Source: Thermoleophilaceae bacterium
GTDB taxonomy: Bacteria > Actinomycetota > Thermoleophilia > Solirubrobacterales > Thermoleophilaceae
DNA length: 8,542 nucleotides
Direction: 5' to 3'
Assembly: GCA_013811765.1 (NCBI GenBank)
Contig: JACCUO010000263.1
Coordinates: 1 to 8,542, forward strand
The notes beneath the pieces were generated by a model that had not been told where the DNA came from, ran no database searches, and saw only the letters and a list, made by a program, of their open reading frames with translations. The translations under genes and the position numbers were made by a program. Positions 1-6,261 of this stretch are shown here, piece by piece. Within the stretch, counting starts at the first letter, position 1, and each line of letters starts with the position of its first letter.

Positions 1-2
1 GA

Positions 3-746
3 GTCGACCTCGCGAGCTTTGACCGCAGCGCGGTGAGCGCTCCAGACCGTCTTGCGCACTGGCGCAAGTGGCTGGTCGAGGAGCCGCTCGGCTGGAGGGA
101 GGGCGGCGAGCCGGGCAGCGTCGGCTACTCCGAGGCGGACCTCGAGCGGTTCGTCGATCCCGTTTCTGGCGAACCGGCGCCGGTCCTGCTGTTCGTCGGT
201 CGCTTCACCGAGGTCAAGCGCATCCCCCTGCTCGTGCGCGCATACGCTCGCGCGCGAGAACGCTTTGTCCGTCGCGCCCCGCTGGTCATCTGGGGGGGCT
301 TTCCGGGCGAGTGGGAGGGCGAGCATGCCCACACCGTGGTCGAGCGGGAGGGGATCGAGGACGTCTTCTTTCTCGGGTGGCGCGACCACGACGAGCTGCC
401 GAGCGGCCTCGCCTGCTCCGACGTGATGGTCATGCCCTCGGTCGACGAGTCGTTCGGTCAGGTGTTCGTGGAGGCGATGGCCTGCGGTGTTCCGGTGATC
501 GCCGCCAGGGCCGGTGGACCTCCCACGTTCATCAACACCGAGTCCGGTCGCCCGAACGGCTGGCTCGTCGAGCCCGACGACCTCGACGACCTCGCCCGAG
601 CGCTGGTGGAGTGCGTCAACGACAAAGCGGCGCGCGCCGAGCGCGCGCGCAACGGCTACGAGTCCACGCGGCGGGAGTACTCGTGGGAGACGCTCGCCAA
701 GCGGGTGGCGGTCGGGTACGAGGCCGCGATGCAGGCACGGGGGTAA
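3..746 (+). CDS. GT4-family glycosyltransferase, C-terminal part (5' end outside window)
   Basis: The reading frame is open from base 3 to the TAA at 744-746, giving 247 residues. It begins in what looks like the end of the 'NGVD..F' linker motif (VDLASF), so the N-terminal acceptor domain lies upstream. The visible part is the nucleotide-sugar-binding Rossmann domain of a GT-B retaining glycosyltransferase. It has LLFVGRFTEVKR near residues 62-73, FFLGW near 122-126, and the E-x7-E signature ESFGQVFVE at 149-157, followed by AMACGVPVIAA. A PNGWLVEPDD segment near 184-193 contributes to the donor pocket in the family. The protein probably transfers a sugar from a nucleotide-sugar donor at the cytoplasmic face; donor and acceptor cannot be read from sequence. 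A GTG at 33 is in frame, but starting there would remove half the enzyme. About 45 residues (12-58) separate the NGVD region from the GRF strand, longer than usual for GT4 enzymes. Confidence 0.9.
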   Translation, partial: VDLASFDRSAVSAPDRLAHWRKWLVEEPLGWREGGEPGSVGYSEADLERFVDPVSGEPAPVLLFVGRFTEVKRIPLLVRAYARARERFVRRAPLVIWGGFPGEWEGEHAHTVVEREGIEDVFFLGWRDHDELPSGLACSDVMVMPSVDESFGQVFVEAMACGVPVIAARAGGPPTFINTESGRPNGWLVEPDDLDDLARALVECVNDKAARAERARNGYESTRREYSWETLAKRVAVGYEAAMQARG

Positions 747-793
747 GTCCCGGGGACGCGAGGGCCTTAGTACCCGCGCCGGAGACGTGGCGT

Positions 794-817
794 GTGATCG
801 CTTCCCGCGGCGATCAC
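794..817. terminator. Perfect 8-bp inverted repeat between convergent genes
   Basis: GTGATCGC (794-801) and GCGATCAC (810-817) are perfect reverse complements separated by 8 nt. The hairpin lies 47 nt after the glycosyltransferase stop and overlaps the stop codon of the convergent hydrolase (814-816). The location suits a shared bidirectional terminator. No T-run follows on either strand, so this is a structural inference only. Confidence 0.45.
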
Positions 818-1461
818 TGCACGCGCTCGAGCAGGCGCACCTCCCCGGGGGCGCCCTCGGCAAAGGCCTCGGCGTCCTCGCGCGTCCCGATGTGCTCACC
901 CCAGTGCATGGGGACCGCCACCCTGGGCTGGATTCTGCGCGCGGCCTCGGCCGCCTCGCCCGCGGTCATCACGTACACCCCGCTGACCGGCAGCAGGGCC
1001 ACGTCCACCCCGACGACGCTGTCCATCTCGGGGATCACGTCCGTGTCGCCGGAGTGGTAGAGGCGCTCGCCCCGGAGGTTTACGTCGAAACCCACCCAGC
1101 CCGCCTCCCGAGGATGGAACAGACGGCCCTCGCGGTCGCGCTTTGACGTGTTGTAGGCCGCCACGGCGGCCACCTCGACGCCGGGCACCGACGGGAGCTC
1201 GATCTCCTCACCCGGCGCGATCGAGCTCACGCGGCCGTTCGCGCGCTCGGAGACCGCGGGGGGCGCGACCAGGCAGGTGTGCTCGTGGGAGAGCCGCTCC
1301 ACGTCCTGCGGGGAGAAGTGGTCGTAATGGCCGTGGGTCACGAGAATGAGGTCGGCCTTCGGCCCCCGCGACACGCGGTAGGGATCGATGTAGATCGTGG
1401 CCCCGCGAGCGCTGATCCGAAACCCCGAGTGGCCGAGCCACTCGAGCGAATCGACGAGCAT
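814..1461 (-). CDS. Metallo-beta-lactamase-fold metal-dependent hydrolase (UlaG-like)
   Basis: A complete 215-residue protein, typical of the short single-domain UlaG-like branch of the metallo-beta-lactamase superfamily. Visible metal-site features are H11 in the opening LEWLGHSGFRI strand, the THGHYDH motif (H43, H45, D47, H48), GDTD with D139, and H186 in VPMHW. H136 precedes the GDT turn. These residues would bind a two-metal centre that activates water for hydrolysis. Known relatives include ascorbate-6-phosphate lactonase and many uncharacterised hydrolases; the substrate here cannot be assigned. No signal peptide is seen, so it should be cytoplasmic. ATG at 1459-1461 is chosen because the conserved N-terminal strand starts at once after it. 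A GGAG lies only 1 nt upstream, too close for an ideal ribosome-binding site. The start is 12 nt downstream of the RTX-repeat gene's stop, so the two may be co-transcribed. Confidence 0.88.
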   Translation of the reverse strand: MLVDSLEWLGHSGFRISARGATIYIDPYRVSRGPKADLILVTHGHYDHFSPQDVERLSHEHTCLVAPPAVSERANGRVSSIAPGEEIELPSVPGVEVAAVAAYNTSKRDREGRLFHPREAGWVGFDVNLRGERLYHSGDTDVIPEMDSVVGVDVALLPVSGVYVMTAGEAAEAARRIQPRVAVPMHWGEHIGTREDAEAFAEGAPGEVRLLERVQ

Positions 1462-1473
1462 GCTCCGCGCCGA

Positions 1474-1734
1474 CTACCCGCGCGTTACGCGTTCGCAGTC
1501 GCGCAGGCGGTCAGAGCGGTCGGCGCGCACGATGTCGCGCCCGGGGCCGCAGTAGACGGTCTCGCGCCTTCGGTTGATGGCGCTGATCCTGTCGTTGCCG
1601 GAGCCGCCGGAGAACCGGTTGCGCCCCGTGCCGCCCCTCAGCCTATCGTCGCCGGGACCGCCTGAGAGCCGGTCGTCGCCGGAGCCGCCGGAGAGCTTGT
1701 CGCGGCCCGTGCCGCCGGAGAGCATGCGCTGCAT
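1474..1734 (-). CDS. Short RTX-type calcium-binding repeat protein, probable truncated remnant
   Basis: From ATG 1734 this encodes 86 residues, most of them five tandem nonapeptides of the GGxGxDxLx type (GGTGRDKLS, GGSGDDRLS, GGPGDDRLR, GGTGRNRFS, GGSGNDRIS). In the hemolysin-type family such repeats form a calcium-binding parallel beta-roll. A tail follows with two cysteines: VYCGPGRDIVRADRSDR, then RDCERV. I recognise this tail from the ends of larger secreted repeat proteins in Thermoleophilia. Relatives normally carry a signal peptide and more repeats; neither is visible here. The frame stays open upstream to about 1882, with a GTG at 1821, but that GTG lacks a ribosome-binding site and overlaps the first codons of the divergent crotonase gene. 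No strong Shine-Dalgarno precedes ATG 1734 either. I read it as a surviving C-terminal fragment or small orphan gene; expression is uncertain. Confidence 0.55.
   Translation of the reverse strand: MQRMLSGGTGRDKLSGGSGDDRLSGGPGDDRLRGGTGRNRFSGGSGNDRISAINRRRETVYCGPGRDIVRADRSDRLRDCERVTRG
1582..1716 (-). repeat. Five tandem 27-bp units encoding GGxGxDxLx nonapeptides
   Basis: Five in-frame 27-bp units on the minus strand encode the calcium-binding nonapeptides of the RTX-like gene. On the plus strand they appear as recurring 'gccggagccgccggaga'-like segments. Conservation follows the amino-acid pattern (GG, G, D, hydrophobic), so the periodicity is coding. Confidence 0.85.
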
Positions 1735-1799
1735 CGTACCCGACCCCACGTGCGGATGGGATGCAGTTGGGGGTACGTTTCGTTCCCGAGACCCAGGAC

Positions 1800-1806
1800 G
1801 GAGGAA
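1800..1806 (+). promoter_or_regulatory. Ribosome-binding site fixing the crotonase start
   Basis: GGAGGAA lies 6 nt before the GTG at 1813-1815. This near-consensus Shine-Dalgarno decides the start over the longer open frame, which extends upstream to an ATG at 1750 and would add 21 non-conserved residues. Confidence 0.85.
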
Positions 1807-1812
1807 GCGCGC

Positions 1813-2607
1813 GTGAGCCACGAGACAGTCAAATGGGAGCAGGCGGGAGGCGTCGGACGCATCACGCTCAACCGCCCCGACTCACTCAACGCCTGGACCG
1901 CCGGGCTCAGCAGGGAGCTCCGCCAGGTGGTCACCGAAGAGGCTCCTGCGGACACCGTGCGCGCCGTGCTCGTCACCGGCGCCGGCCGGGGCTTCTCCTC
2001 CGGCGCCGACCTGAAGGAGGGGTTCTCGCCCGACCCCGATGACGGGCTGCCCGATGTGTCGCGCGAGCTGCACGAGGTCTATCACCCGATCATCGTGGGT
2101 CTGCGCAATCTGGAGAAACCCGTGGTAGCCGCGGTGAACGGTCCGGCGGTGGGCATCGGGCTCTCGCTCGCCCTCGCGTGTGACCTCGTGCTCGCCGCGG
2201 AGTCGGCCTTTCTGGGGCTGGCCTTCGTGGACATCGGCCTCATCCCCGACGGCGGATCGACGCTGTTCGTGCCCGCGGCGGTCGGCAAGGCACGCGCCTT
2301 TCAGATGGCCCTTCTGGGCGAGCGGATCAGCGCCCGCCAGGCACTCGAGTGGGGGCTGGTCAACGAGGTGCACCCCGACAATGAGCTGATGCCGGCCGCC
2401 GAGGCGCTCGCCGGCAGGCTGGCAAACGGCCCGACCCTCTCCTACGCGGGCTCCAAGCGCGCGCTCAACCAAGCGCTCTACCCCGATCTCCAGGCCCAGC
2501 TGGAGCTCGAGGCCGAAATCCAGCATGGACTGGCCCGGAGCGCCGACTTTCTCGAGGGGGTCGCCGCCTTCGGCGAGAAACGGGATCCAGAGTTCCGCGG
2601 CGGCTAG
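1813..2607 (+). CDS. Enoyl-CoA hydratase/isomerase (crotonase) family protein, PaaG-like
   Basis: A complete 264-residue crotonase-fold protein starting at GTG 1813. It opens with GRITLNRPDSLNAW. The oxyanion-hole segments are GAGRGFSSGADL (56-67) and AAVNGPAVGIGLSLAL (106-121), which bind the acyl-CoA thioester carbonyl. The catalytic segment is FVDIGLIPDGGST (138-150), with D146 where canonical enoyl-CoA hydratases have their second glutamate. The LIPDGGS motif, GKARAFQMALLGERISARQA (158-177) and the ending RSADFLEGVAAFGEKRDPEF resemble PaaG, the ring-opening isomerase of phenylacetyl-CoA breakdown, and related 2-enoyl-CoA isomerases. No other paa or beta-oxidation gene is nearby, so an isomerase or hydratase acting on another acyl-CoA is equally possible. 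It is expected to be a cytoplasmic oligomer. It lies upstream of the cox operon on the same strand, but a 105-nt gap with a hairpin separates them. Confidence 0.88.
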   Translation: MSHETVKWEQAGGVGRITLNRPDSLNAWTAGLSRELRQVVTEEAPADTVRAVLVTGAGRGFSSGADLKEGFSPDPDDGLPDVSRELHEVYHPIIVGLRNLEKPVVAAVNGPAVGIGLSLALACDLVLAAESAFLGLAFVDIGLIPDGGSTLFVPAAVGKARAFQMALLGERISARQALEWGLVNEVHPDNELMPAAEALAGRLANGPTLSYAGSKRALNQALYPDLQAQLELEAEIQHGLARSADFLEGVAAFGEKRDPEFRGG

Positions 2608-2622
2608 CGTCCGCAGCGACCT

Positions 2623-2649
2623 CCGCGGGCCCTGCGCCGGGCCTCGCGG
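2623..2649 (+). terminator. GC-rich hairpin after the crotonase gene
   Basis: CCGCGGGCCC (2623-2632) pairs with 2639-2649 to form a 10-bp stem with one bulged T (2644) and a 6-nt loop. It starts 16 nt after the stop of the crotonase gene. There is no T-run after it, as is common for actinobacterial terminators. It probably separates this gene from the cox operon. Confidence 0.5.
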
Positions 2650-2656
2650 CACCCGT

Positions 2657-2703
2657 CACGAATTCCGTGCGCCGCCTCCCGGCCGGCAGGGCACAGATAT
2701 GAT
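2657..2703 (+). promoter_or_regulatory. Possible cox operon promoter region (-10-like TATGAT and an upstream palindrome)
   Basis: TATGAT at 2698-2703 matches five of six bases of the consensus -10 and is an AT-rich island in GC-rich DNA. Transcription from it would start near 2710, leaving almost no leader before the TTG at 2713. No convincing -35 is seen. A near-perfect 13-bp palindrome, CACGAATTCCGTG (2657-2669), lies about 30 bp upstream and could be a regulator site. All of this is inferred from sequence only. Confidence 0.35.
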
Positions 2704-2712
2704 GCGCCCGCC

Positions 2713-3573
2713 TTGGCCGCCCCGAGCACGCGACATCGCAGCAGACTCGCCCTGCTCGCCCTGGCGGCGGCGTTCGCAACGATGCTTGCCCTGGTGCCGG
2801 AGGCGTGGGCCGACGCATTTACGCCCGAGTCGGGCGGATCGCCGAACGCCGACGACATCGATTCCCTCTACAAGATCACGCTGTACGTGGGGATCCTCAT
2901 CTTCCTGATCGTGGAGGGCGCCCTGATCTGGGCGCTGGTCAGGCACCGGGCGCGCCGCGGCGGGCCGGAGCCGGCCCAGATCCGCGGCAACACGCCGCTC
3001 GAGCTGGGCTGGACCGTTGGGGCGGGGCTGATCCTCGTGGTGATCACGGTCGTCACGTTTGTCTTCCTCGGGGACATCGAGAACCCGCCGGAGTCGGATG
3101 CGGGCGGCCTGGCCTCCGGGGTGGAGGTGGCCTCGATCGGCCAGTCCGAACCGCCGGGAGACGCCAAAACCCTGAAGATCGCCGTGAACGGCCAGCAGTA
3201 CCTCTGGCGCTATGACTACCCCGGCAAGGAGATCTACAGCTATCACGAGCTCGTCGTGCCGATCAAGACCACCGTCACGCTGAAGATCACCTCTTCCGAC
3301 GTTGCGCACTCATGGTGGATCCCGAAGCTCGGCGGCAAGGCAGACGCCGTGCCGGGTCACACCAACCAGACCTGGTTCAAGATCCCAAAGCCCGGCCTCT
3401 ACTCGGGGCAGTGCGCGGAGCTGTGCGGGGCGGGCCATGCCGACATGCGCGCCCAGGTGCGCGCGGTGACCCCAGCGGAGTACGAGCGGTTCATCGCTCG
3501 GCAGAAGGCGGACATCAGGCGGGCCCAGACGGATTTGGCGATTCAGAGGCGAGAGCGTGGCGGCGACCAATAA
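2713..3573 (+). CDS. coxB: Cytochrome c oxidase subunit II
   Basis: A 286-residue subunit II of an A-type heme-copper oxidase. It accepts electrons from cytochrome c at the CuA centre on the outer face and passes them to subunit I. Residues 1-33 look like a signal peptide (SRLALLALAAAFATMLALV, then AWA|DA). Two membrane helices follow at about 55-76 and 99-120, then the cupredoxin domain. The CuA ligands are intact: H199 (VAHSWW), then C234, E236, C238, H242 and M245 in GQCAELCGAGHADM. The aromatic patch QQYLWRYDYP (161-170) is the usual electron-entry site. There is no fused cytochrome c domain, so it is not a caa3-type subunit. The start is TTG 2713: the ATG at 2699 is out of frame, and the in-frame ATG at 2782 would cut away most of the signal peptide. 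No clear Shine-Dalgarno precedes the TTG. The 3' end overlaps coxA by 17 nt. Confidence 0.95.
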   Translation: MAAPSTRHRSRLALLALAAAFATMLALVPEAWADAFTPESGGSPNADDIDSLYKITLYVGILIFLIVEGALIWALVRHRARRGGPEPAQIRGNTPLELGWTVGAGLILVVITVVTFVFLGDIENPPESDAGGLASGVEVASIGQSEPPGDAKTLKIAVNGQQYLWRYDYPGKEIYSYHELVVPIKTTVTLKITSSDVAHSWWIPKLGGKADAVPGHTNQTWFKIPKPGLYSGQCAELCGAGHADMRAQVRAVTPAEYERFIARQKADIRRAQTDLAIQRRERGGDQ

Positions 3574-5263
3574 CGGCGGGGCGATAGACCAGCTCGTGCG
3601 ACCCGAGGTGGTCCTGCACGGGCTGAAGGACCAGCCGAAGGGGTGGCTGTCGTGGCTGACCACTACCGATCACAAGCGGATCGGGATCATGTACCTGTTC
3701 GTCACCTTCCTCTTCTTCATCCTGGGCGGCGTCGAGGCGCTGATCATGCGCTGGCAGCTGGCCGTGCCCGATGGCACCTCGGTTTCGCCGGAGACCTACA
3801 ACGGGCTCGTCTCGATGCACGGGACCACGATGATCTTCCTGTTCGTGGTGCCGGTCTTCGCCGGGTTCGCGAACTACTTCGTCCCGCTCATGATCGGCGC
3901 ACGCGACATGGCCTTCCCACGGCTCAACGCGCTCTCGCTGTGGCTACTGGTCTTCGGCGGGATCGCCTTCTACGCCAGCATCTTCTTCGAGCCGCCGATG
4001 GCGGGCTGGACCTCCTACACCCCGCTGTCAGACGATGCATACATGCCGGGTGGCGGCGTGGACGCCTGGATCTTCTTGATCCACCTCACCGGCCTCTCCT
4101 CGATCGTCGGCGCCATCAACTTCATCGCCACGATCCACAACATGCGCGCGAAGGGCATGGGCTGGGGGCGGATGCCGCTGTTCGTGTGGACGATCCTGAC
4201 CTACAGCTACCTGCTCGTGCTGGCGCTCCCCGCAATCGCGGCTGCGGTCACGATGCTGCTCACCGACCGCCATTTCGGCACCGACTTCTTCGACCCGACG
4301 GGCGGCGGGGATCCGGTCCTGTGGCAGCACCTGTTCTGGTTCTTCGGGCATCCCGAGGTCTACATCATGATCCTGCCCGCGTTCGGGATCATCTCGGAGA
4401 TCCTGCCCGTGTTCGCCCGCAAGCCGATCTTCGGCTACAAGGCCATCGCCGCGGCCACCGTGTCGATCGCCTTCCTCGGAATGCTGGTGTGGGCCCACCA
4501 CATGTTCACGACGCCGACGGCCACGGTCGTGCTCATCTTCTTCATGCTCTCCTCCTTTGCGATAGCGATCCCGACCGGCATCAAGATCTTCAACTGGATC
4601 GCCACCCTCTGGCGCGGGTCGATCGTCTTCAAGACACCGCTGTACTTCGCCGCGGCGCTGCCCGCGCTCTTCGTGATCGGCGGGATCTCCGGCGTGATCC
4701 TCGCGGTCTTCCCGGTGGACTGGCAGCTACATGACACCTACTTCGTGGTCGCCCACCTGCACTACGTCCTCTTCGGCGGATCGGTGTTCGGCATCTTCGC
4801 GGGGCTCTACTACTGGTTCCCGAAGATGTCGGGGCGAATGCTCTCCGAGAGCCTCGGCAAGATCTCCTTCTGGGTCATGTTCGTGGGCTTCAACCTCACG
4901 TTCCTGGTTCAGCACTCGGCCGGCCTCTCCGGAATGCCGCGCCGGATCTACGACTACCCCGAGGCGGCCGGGTGGTGGGGATACAACCTGGCTTCCACGA
5001 TCGGTTCCTTCATGCTCGGTATCGGCGTGCTGATCAGCGTCATCAACGTGCTGCGCTCGATCAAAAGTGGAAAGCCGGCCGGCAACGACCCGTGGAAGGC
5101 CAACACCCTCGAGTGGTTCACGCAGTCTCCCCCTCCGGAGAACAACTTCGACGTCGTGCCGCGCATCCGGTCGGTCGAGCCGATGAAGGACATCCGGCGC
5201 GAGGTCATGGAGGCCCATGAACCGGAGGGCACCGTGGCGCAGCCGGTGACCTCGGGCACGTGA
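3557..5263 (+). CDS. coxA: Cytochrome c oxidase subunit I (aa3-type)
   Basis: A full-length 568-residue catalytic subunit that reduces O2 to water and pumps protons. Low-spin heme ligands are H88 (MHGTT) and H402. The heme a3 ligand is H400 in HDTYFVVAHLHYV. CuB ligands are H265, H314 and H315. Y269 in GHPEVYIMILP is the tyrosine crosslinked to H265 in this family, and E267 of that motif marks an A1-type enzyme. D-channel residues N106, D117 and N124 and the K-channel pair T340 and K343 (PTGIKIFNW) are present, so proton pumping should be intact. About twelve membrane helices and a hydrophilic tail (about 500-568) are visible. The GTG start at 3557 lies inside coxB, with AGAGG at 3545-3549, 7 nt upstream. 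The stop overlaps the ctaA start as GTGA, suggesting translational coupling. Confidence 0.97.
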   Translation: MAATNNGGAIDQLVRPEVVLHGLKDQPKGWLSWLTTTDHKRIGIMYLFVTFLFFILGGVEALIMRWQLAVPDGTSVSPETYNGLVSMHGTTMIFLFVVPVFAGFANYFVPLMIGARDMAFPRLNALSLWLLVFGGIAFYASIFFEPPMAGWTSYTPLSDDAYMPGGGVDAWIFLIHLTGLSSIVGAINFIATIHNMRAKGMGWGRMPLFVWTILTYSYLLVLALPAIAAAVTMLLTDRHFGTDFFDPTGGGDPVLWQHLFWFFGHPEVYIMILPAFGIISEILPVFARKPIFGYKAIAAATVSIAFLGMLVWAHHMFTTPTATVVLIFFMLSSFAIAIPTGIKIFNWIATLWRGSIVFKTPLYFAAALPALFVIGGISGVILAVFPVDWQLHDTYFVVAHLHYVLFGGSVFGIFAGLYYWFPKMSGRMLSESLGKISFWVMFVGFNLTFLVQHSAGLSGMPRRIYDYPEAAGWWGYNLASTIGSFMLGIGVLISVINVLRSIKSGKPAGNDPWKANTLEWFTQSPPPENNFDVVPRIRSVEPMKDIRREVMEAHEPEGTVAQPVTSGT

Positions 5264-6261
5264 GCCCCCCCACTCCGGGGTATCGGCGCCTGGCTCTGAT
5301 CACAGCGCTGGCCACCTTCCTCTTGATTCTCGTCGGCGGTGTCGTGCGCGTCTCGGACTCGGGCCTGGGCTGCGGGCCGGCCGGATCGGGCCTCAACGGG
5401 TGGCCCTTCTGCAACGGAGACGTCGTGCCGGGCCTCGACCTCAACTCGGTCATCGAGTACAGCCACCGCTTGCTGGCGGGGATCGTGGGGGTCCTGATGA
5501 TCTTTCTGGCGGTCCTGGCCTTCCGGCGGTACCGCTCACACCGCGGACTGGTGCGGGCCAGCTTCGCGGCCGTGGGGCTCGTGATCGCCCAGGGGCTGCT
5601 CGGCGCCGCCACGGTGGAGAAGGATCTCGATGAGGGTCTCGTGGCCTCCCATCTCGGCCTGGCGATGGCGTTGCTGGCGCTCATGGCCTACATCTGGCGC
5701 GCGTCCAAGCCGGAGAACCTCGGGGCGCAGGCCGCCGACGGGGGCCCTCGCTTCAGGGGCCTCTCGATCGCCGCGAGCGGCGCGATCCTGTGCACGATCG
5801 TGGCGGGCGGTTACATGGCCGGCACGCAGAACTACGGCCGCGCGGACTACCAGCTCGGCGACGGGGCCCACCACGCCTGCGGCAAGCAGTTCCCCACCTG
5901 CAACGGTGATTTCCTGCCCTTCGGCGAGGCACGGCTCGTGGACATCCATCTGACCCACCGGGTGTTCATGTACCTGGCCTCGATCCTCGTGATCACCTTG
6001 ATCGTCCTCGCCGTGCGACGCCGCCCGAGCCCCGGCGTGGTGCGCAACGCATGGATCGCCGCGGGACTGCTCGGCGCCCAGGTCCTGGTCGGCGCGTTGA
6101 ACGTGTGGCTCGACGAGTACGAGGCGCTGATCCTGCTGCACCTGGCGCTCGGCACCCTCCTCTGGGCGACGCTCGTGGGCCTCACGCTCCAGCTCTACCG
6201 GGTCCCCGCCCCGAGGGAGTCGCCCGCCGGGGCCTCCCGCCCATCGGCGGTCACCGCATGA
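5260..6261 (+). CDS. ctaA: Heme A synthase (COX15/CtaA family)
   Basis: A 333-residue integral membrane enzyme that oxidises the C8 methyl of heme O to a formyl group, giving the heme A used by CoxA. It has the family's two four-helix halves, about eight membrane segments. Conserved heme-site residues are E66 and H69 (IEYSHR), H131 (ASHLGL), H233 (HLTHR) and H294 (LLHLALG). Two loop cysteine pairs are present: C38/C51 near the first outer loop and C207/C214 (ACGKQFPTC) in the matching loop of the second half. The first pair corresponds to the one studied in the Bacillus enzyme. The GTG start at 5260 overlaps the coxA stop by 4 nt, and the stop overlaps the ctaB ATG by 4 nt. There is no strong ribosome-binding site, so translation probably depends on reading through the upstream gene. 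Confidence 0.95.
   Translation: MSPPTPGYRRLALITALATFLLILVGGVVRVSDSGLGCGPAGSGLNGWPFCNGDVVPGLDLNSVIEYSHRLLAGIVGVLMIFLAVLAFRRYRSHRGLVRASFAAVGLVIAQGLLGAATVEKDLDEGLVASHLGLAMALLALMAYIWRASKPENLGAQAADGGPRFRGLSIAASGAILCTIVAGGYMAGTQNYGRADYQLGDGAHHACGKQFPTCNGDFLPFGEARLVDIHLTHRVFMYLASILVITLIVLAVRRRPSPGVVRNAWIAAGLLGAQVLVGALNVWLDEYEALILLHLALGTLLWATLVGLTLQLYRVPAPRESPAGASRPSAVTA

Noticed and set aside
747..757. GTCCCGGGGAC mini-hairpin right after the glycosyltransferase stop
   Set aside because: Only four base pairs with a 3-nt loop; easily expected by chance at this GC content. The 8-bp repeat at 794-817 is the better candidate.
68..1060. 330-codon plus-strand open frame over the glycosyltransferase and hydrolase
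   Set aside because: Arg/Gly/Pro-rich shadow of the real glycosyltransferase frame, running antisense into the hydrolase; no domain seen.
1582..1716. Regular 27-bp repeats considered as a CRISPR array
   Set aside because: There are no unique spacers; the repeats are contiguous, in frame and encode GGxGxDxLx nonapeptides.
1750..1812. N-terminal extension of the crotonase to ATG 1750
   Set aside because: The added residues are not crotonase-like, and GGAGGAA at 1800-1806 sits ideally before GTG 1813.
1882..2652. 256-codon minus-strand open frame opposite the crotonase gene
   Set aside because: Antisense shadow; the plus-strand frame has all crotonase motifs and a strong ribosome-binding site.
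2699..2712. ATG at 2699 as the coxB start
   Set aside because: It is in another frame, giving Pro/Arg-rich sequence with no signal peptide; using it would require a frameshift not otherwise indicated.
6051..6257. N-terminal extension of ctaB into ctaA
   Set aside because: Arg/Pro-rich out-of-frame translation of ctaA; ATG 6258 overlapping the ctaA stop gives a normal-length enzyme.
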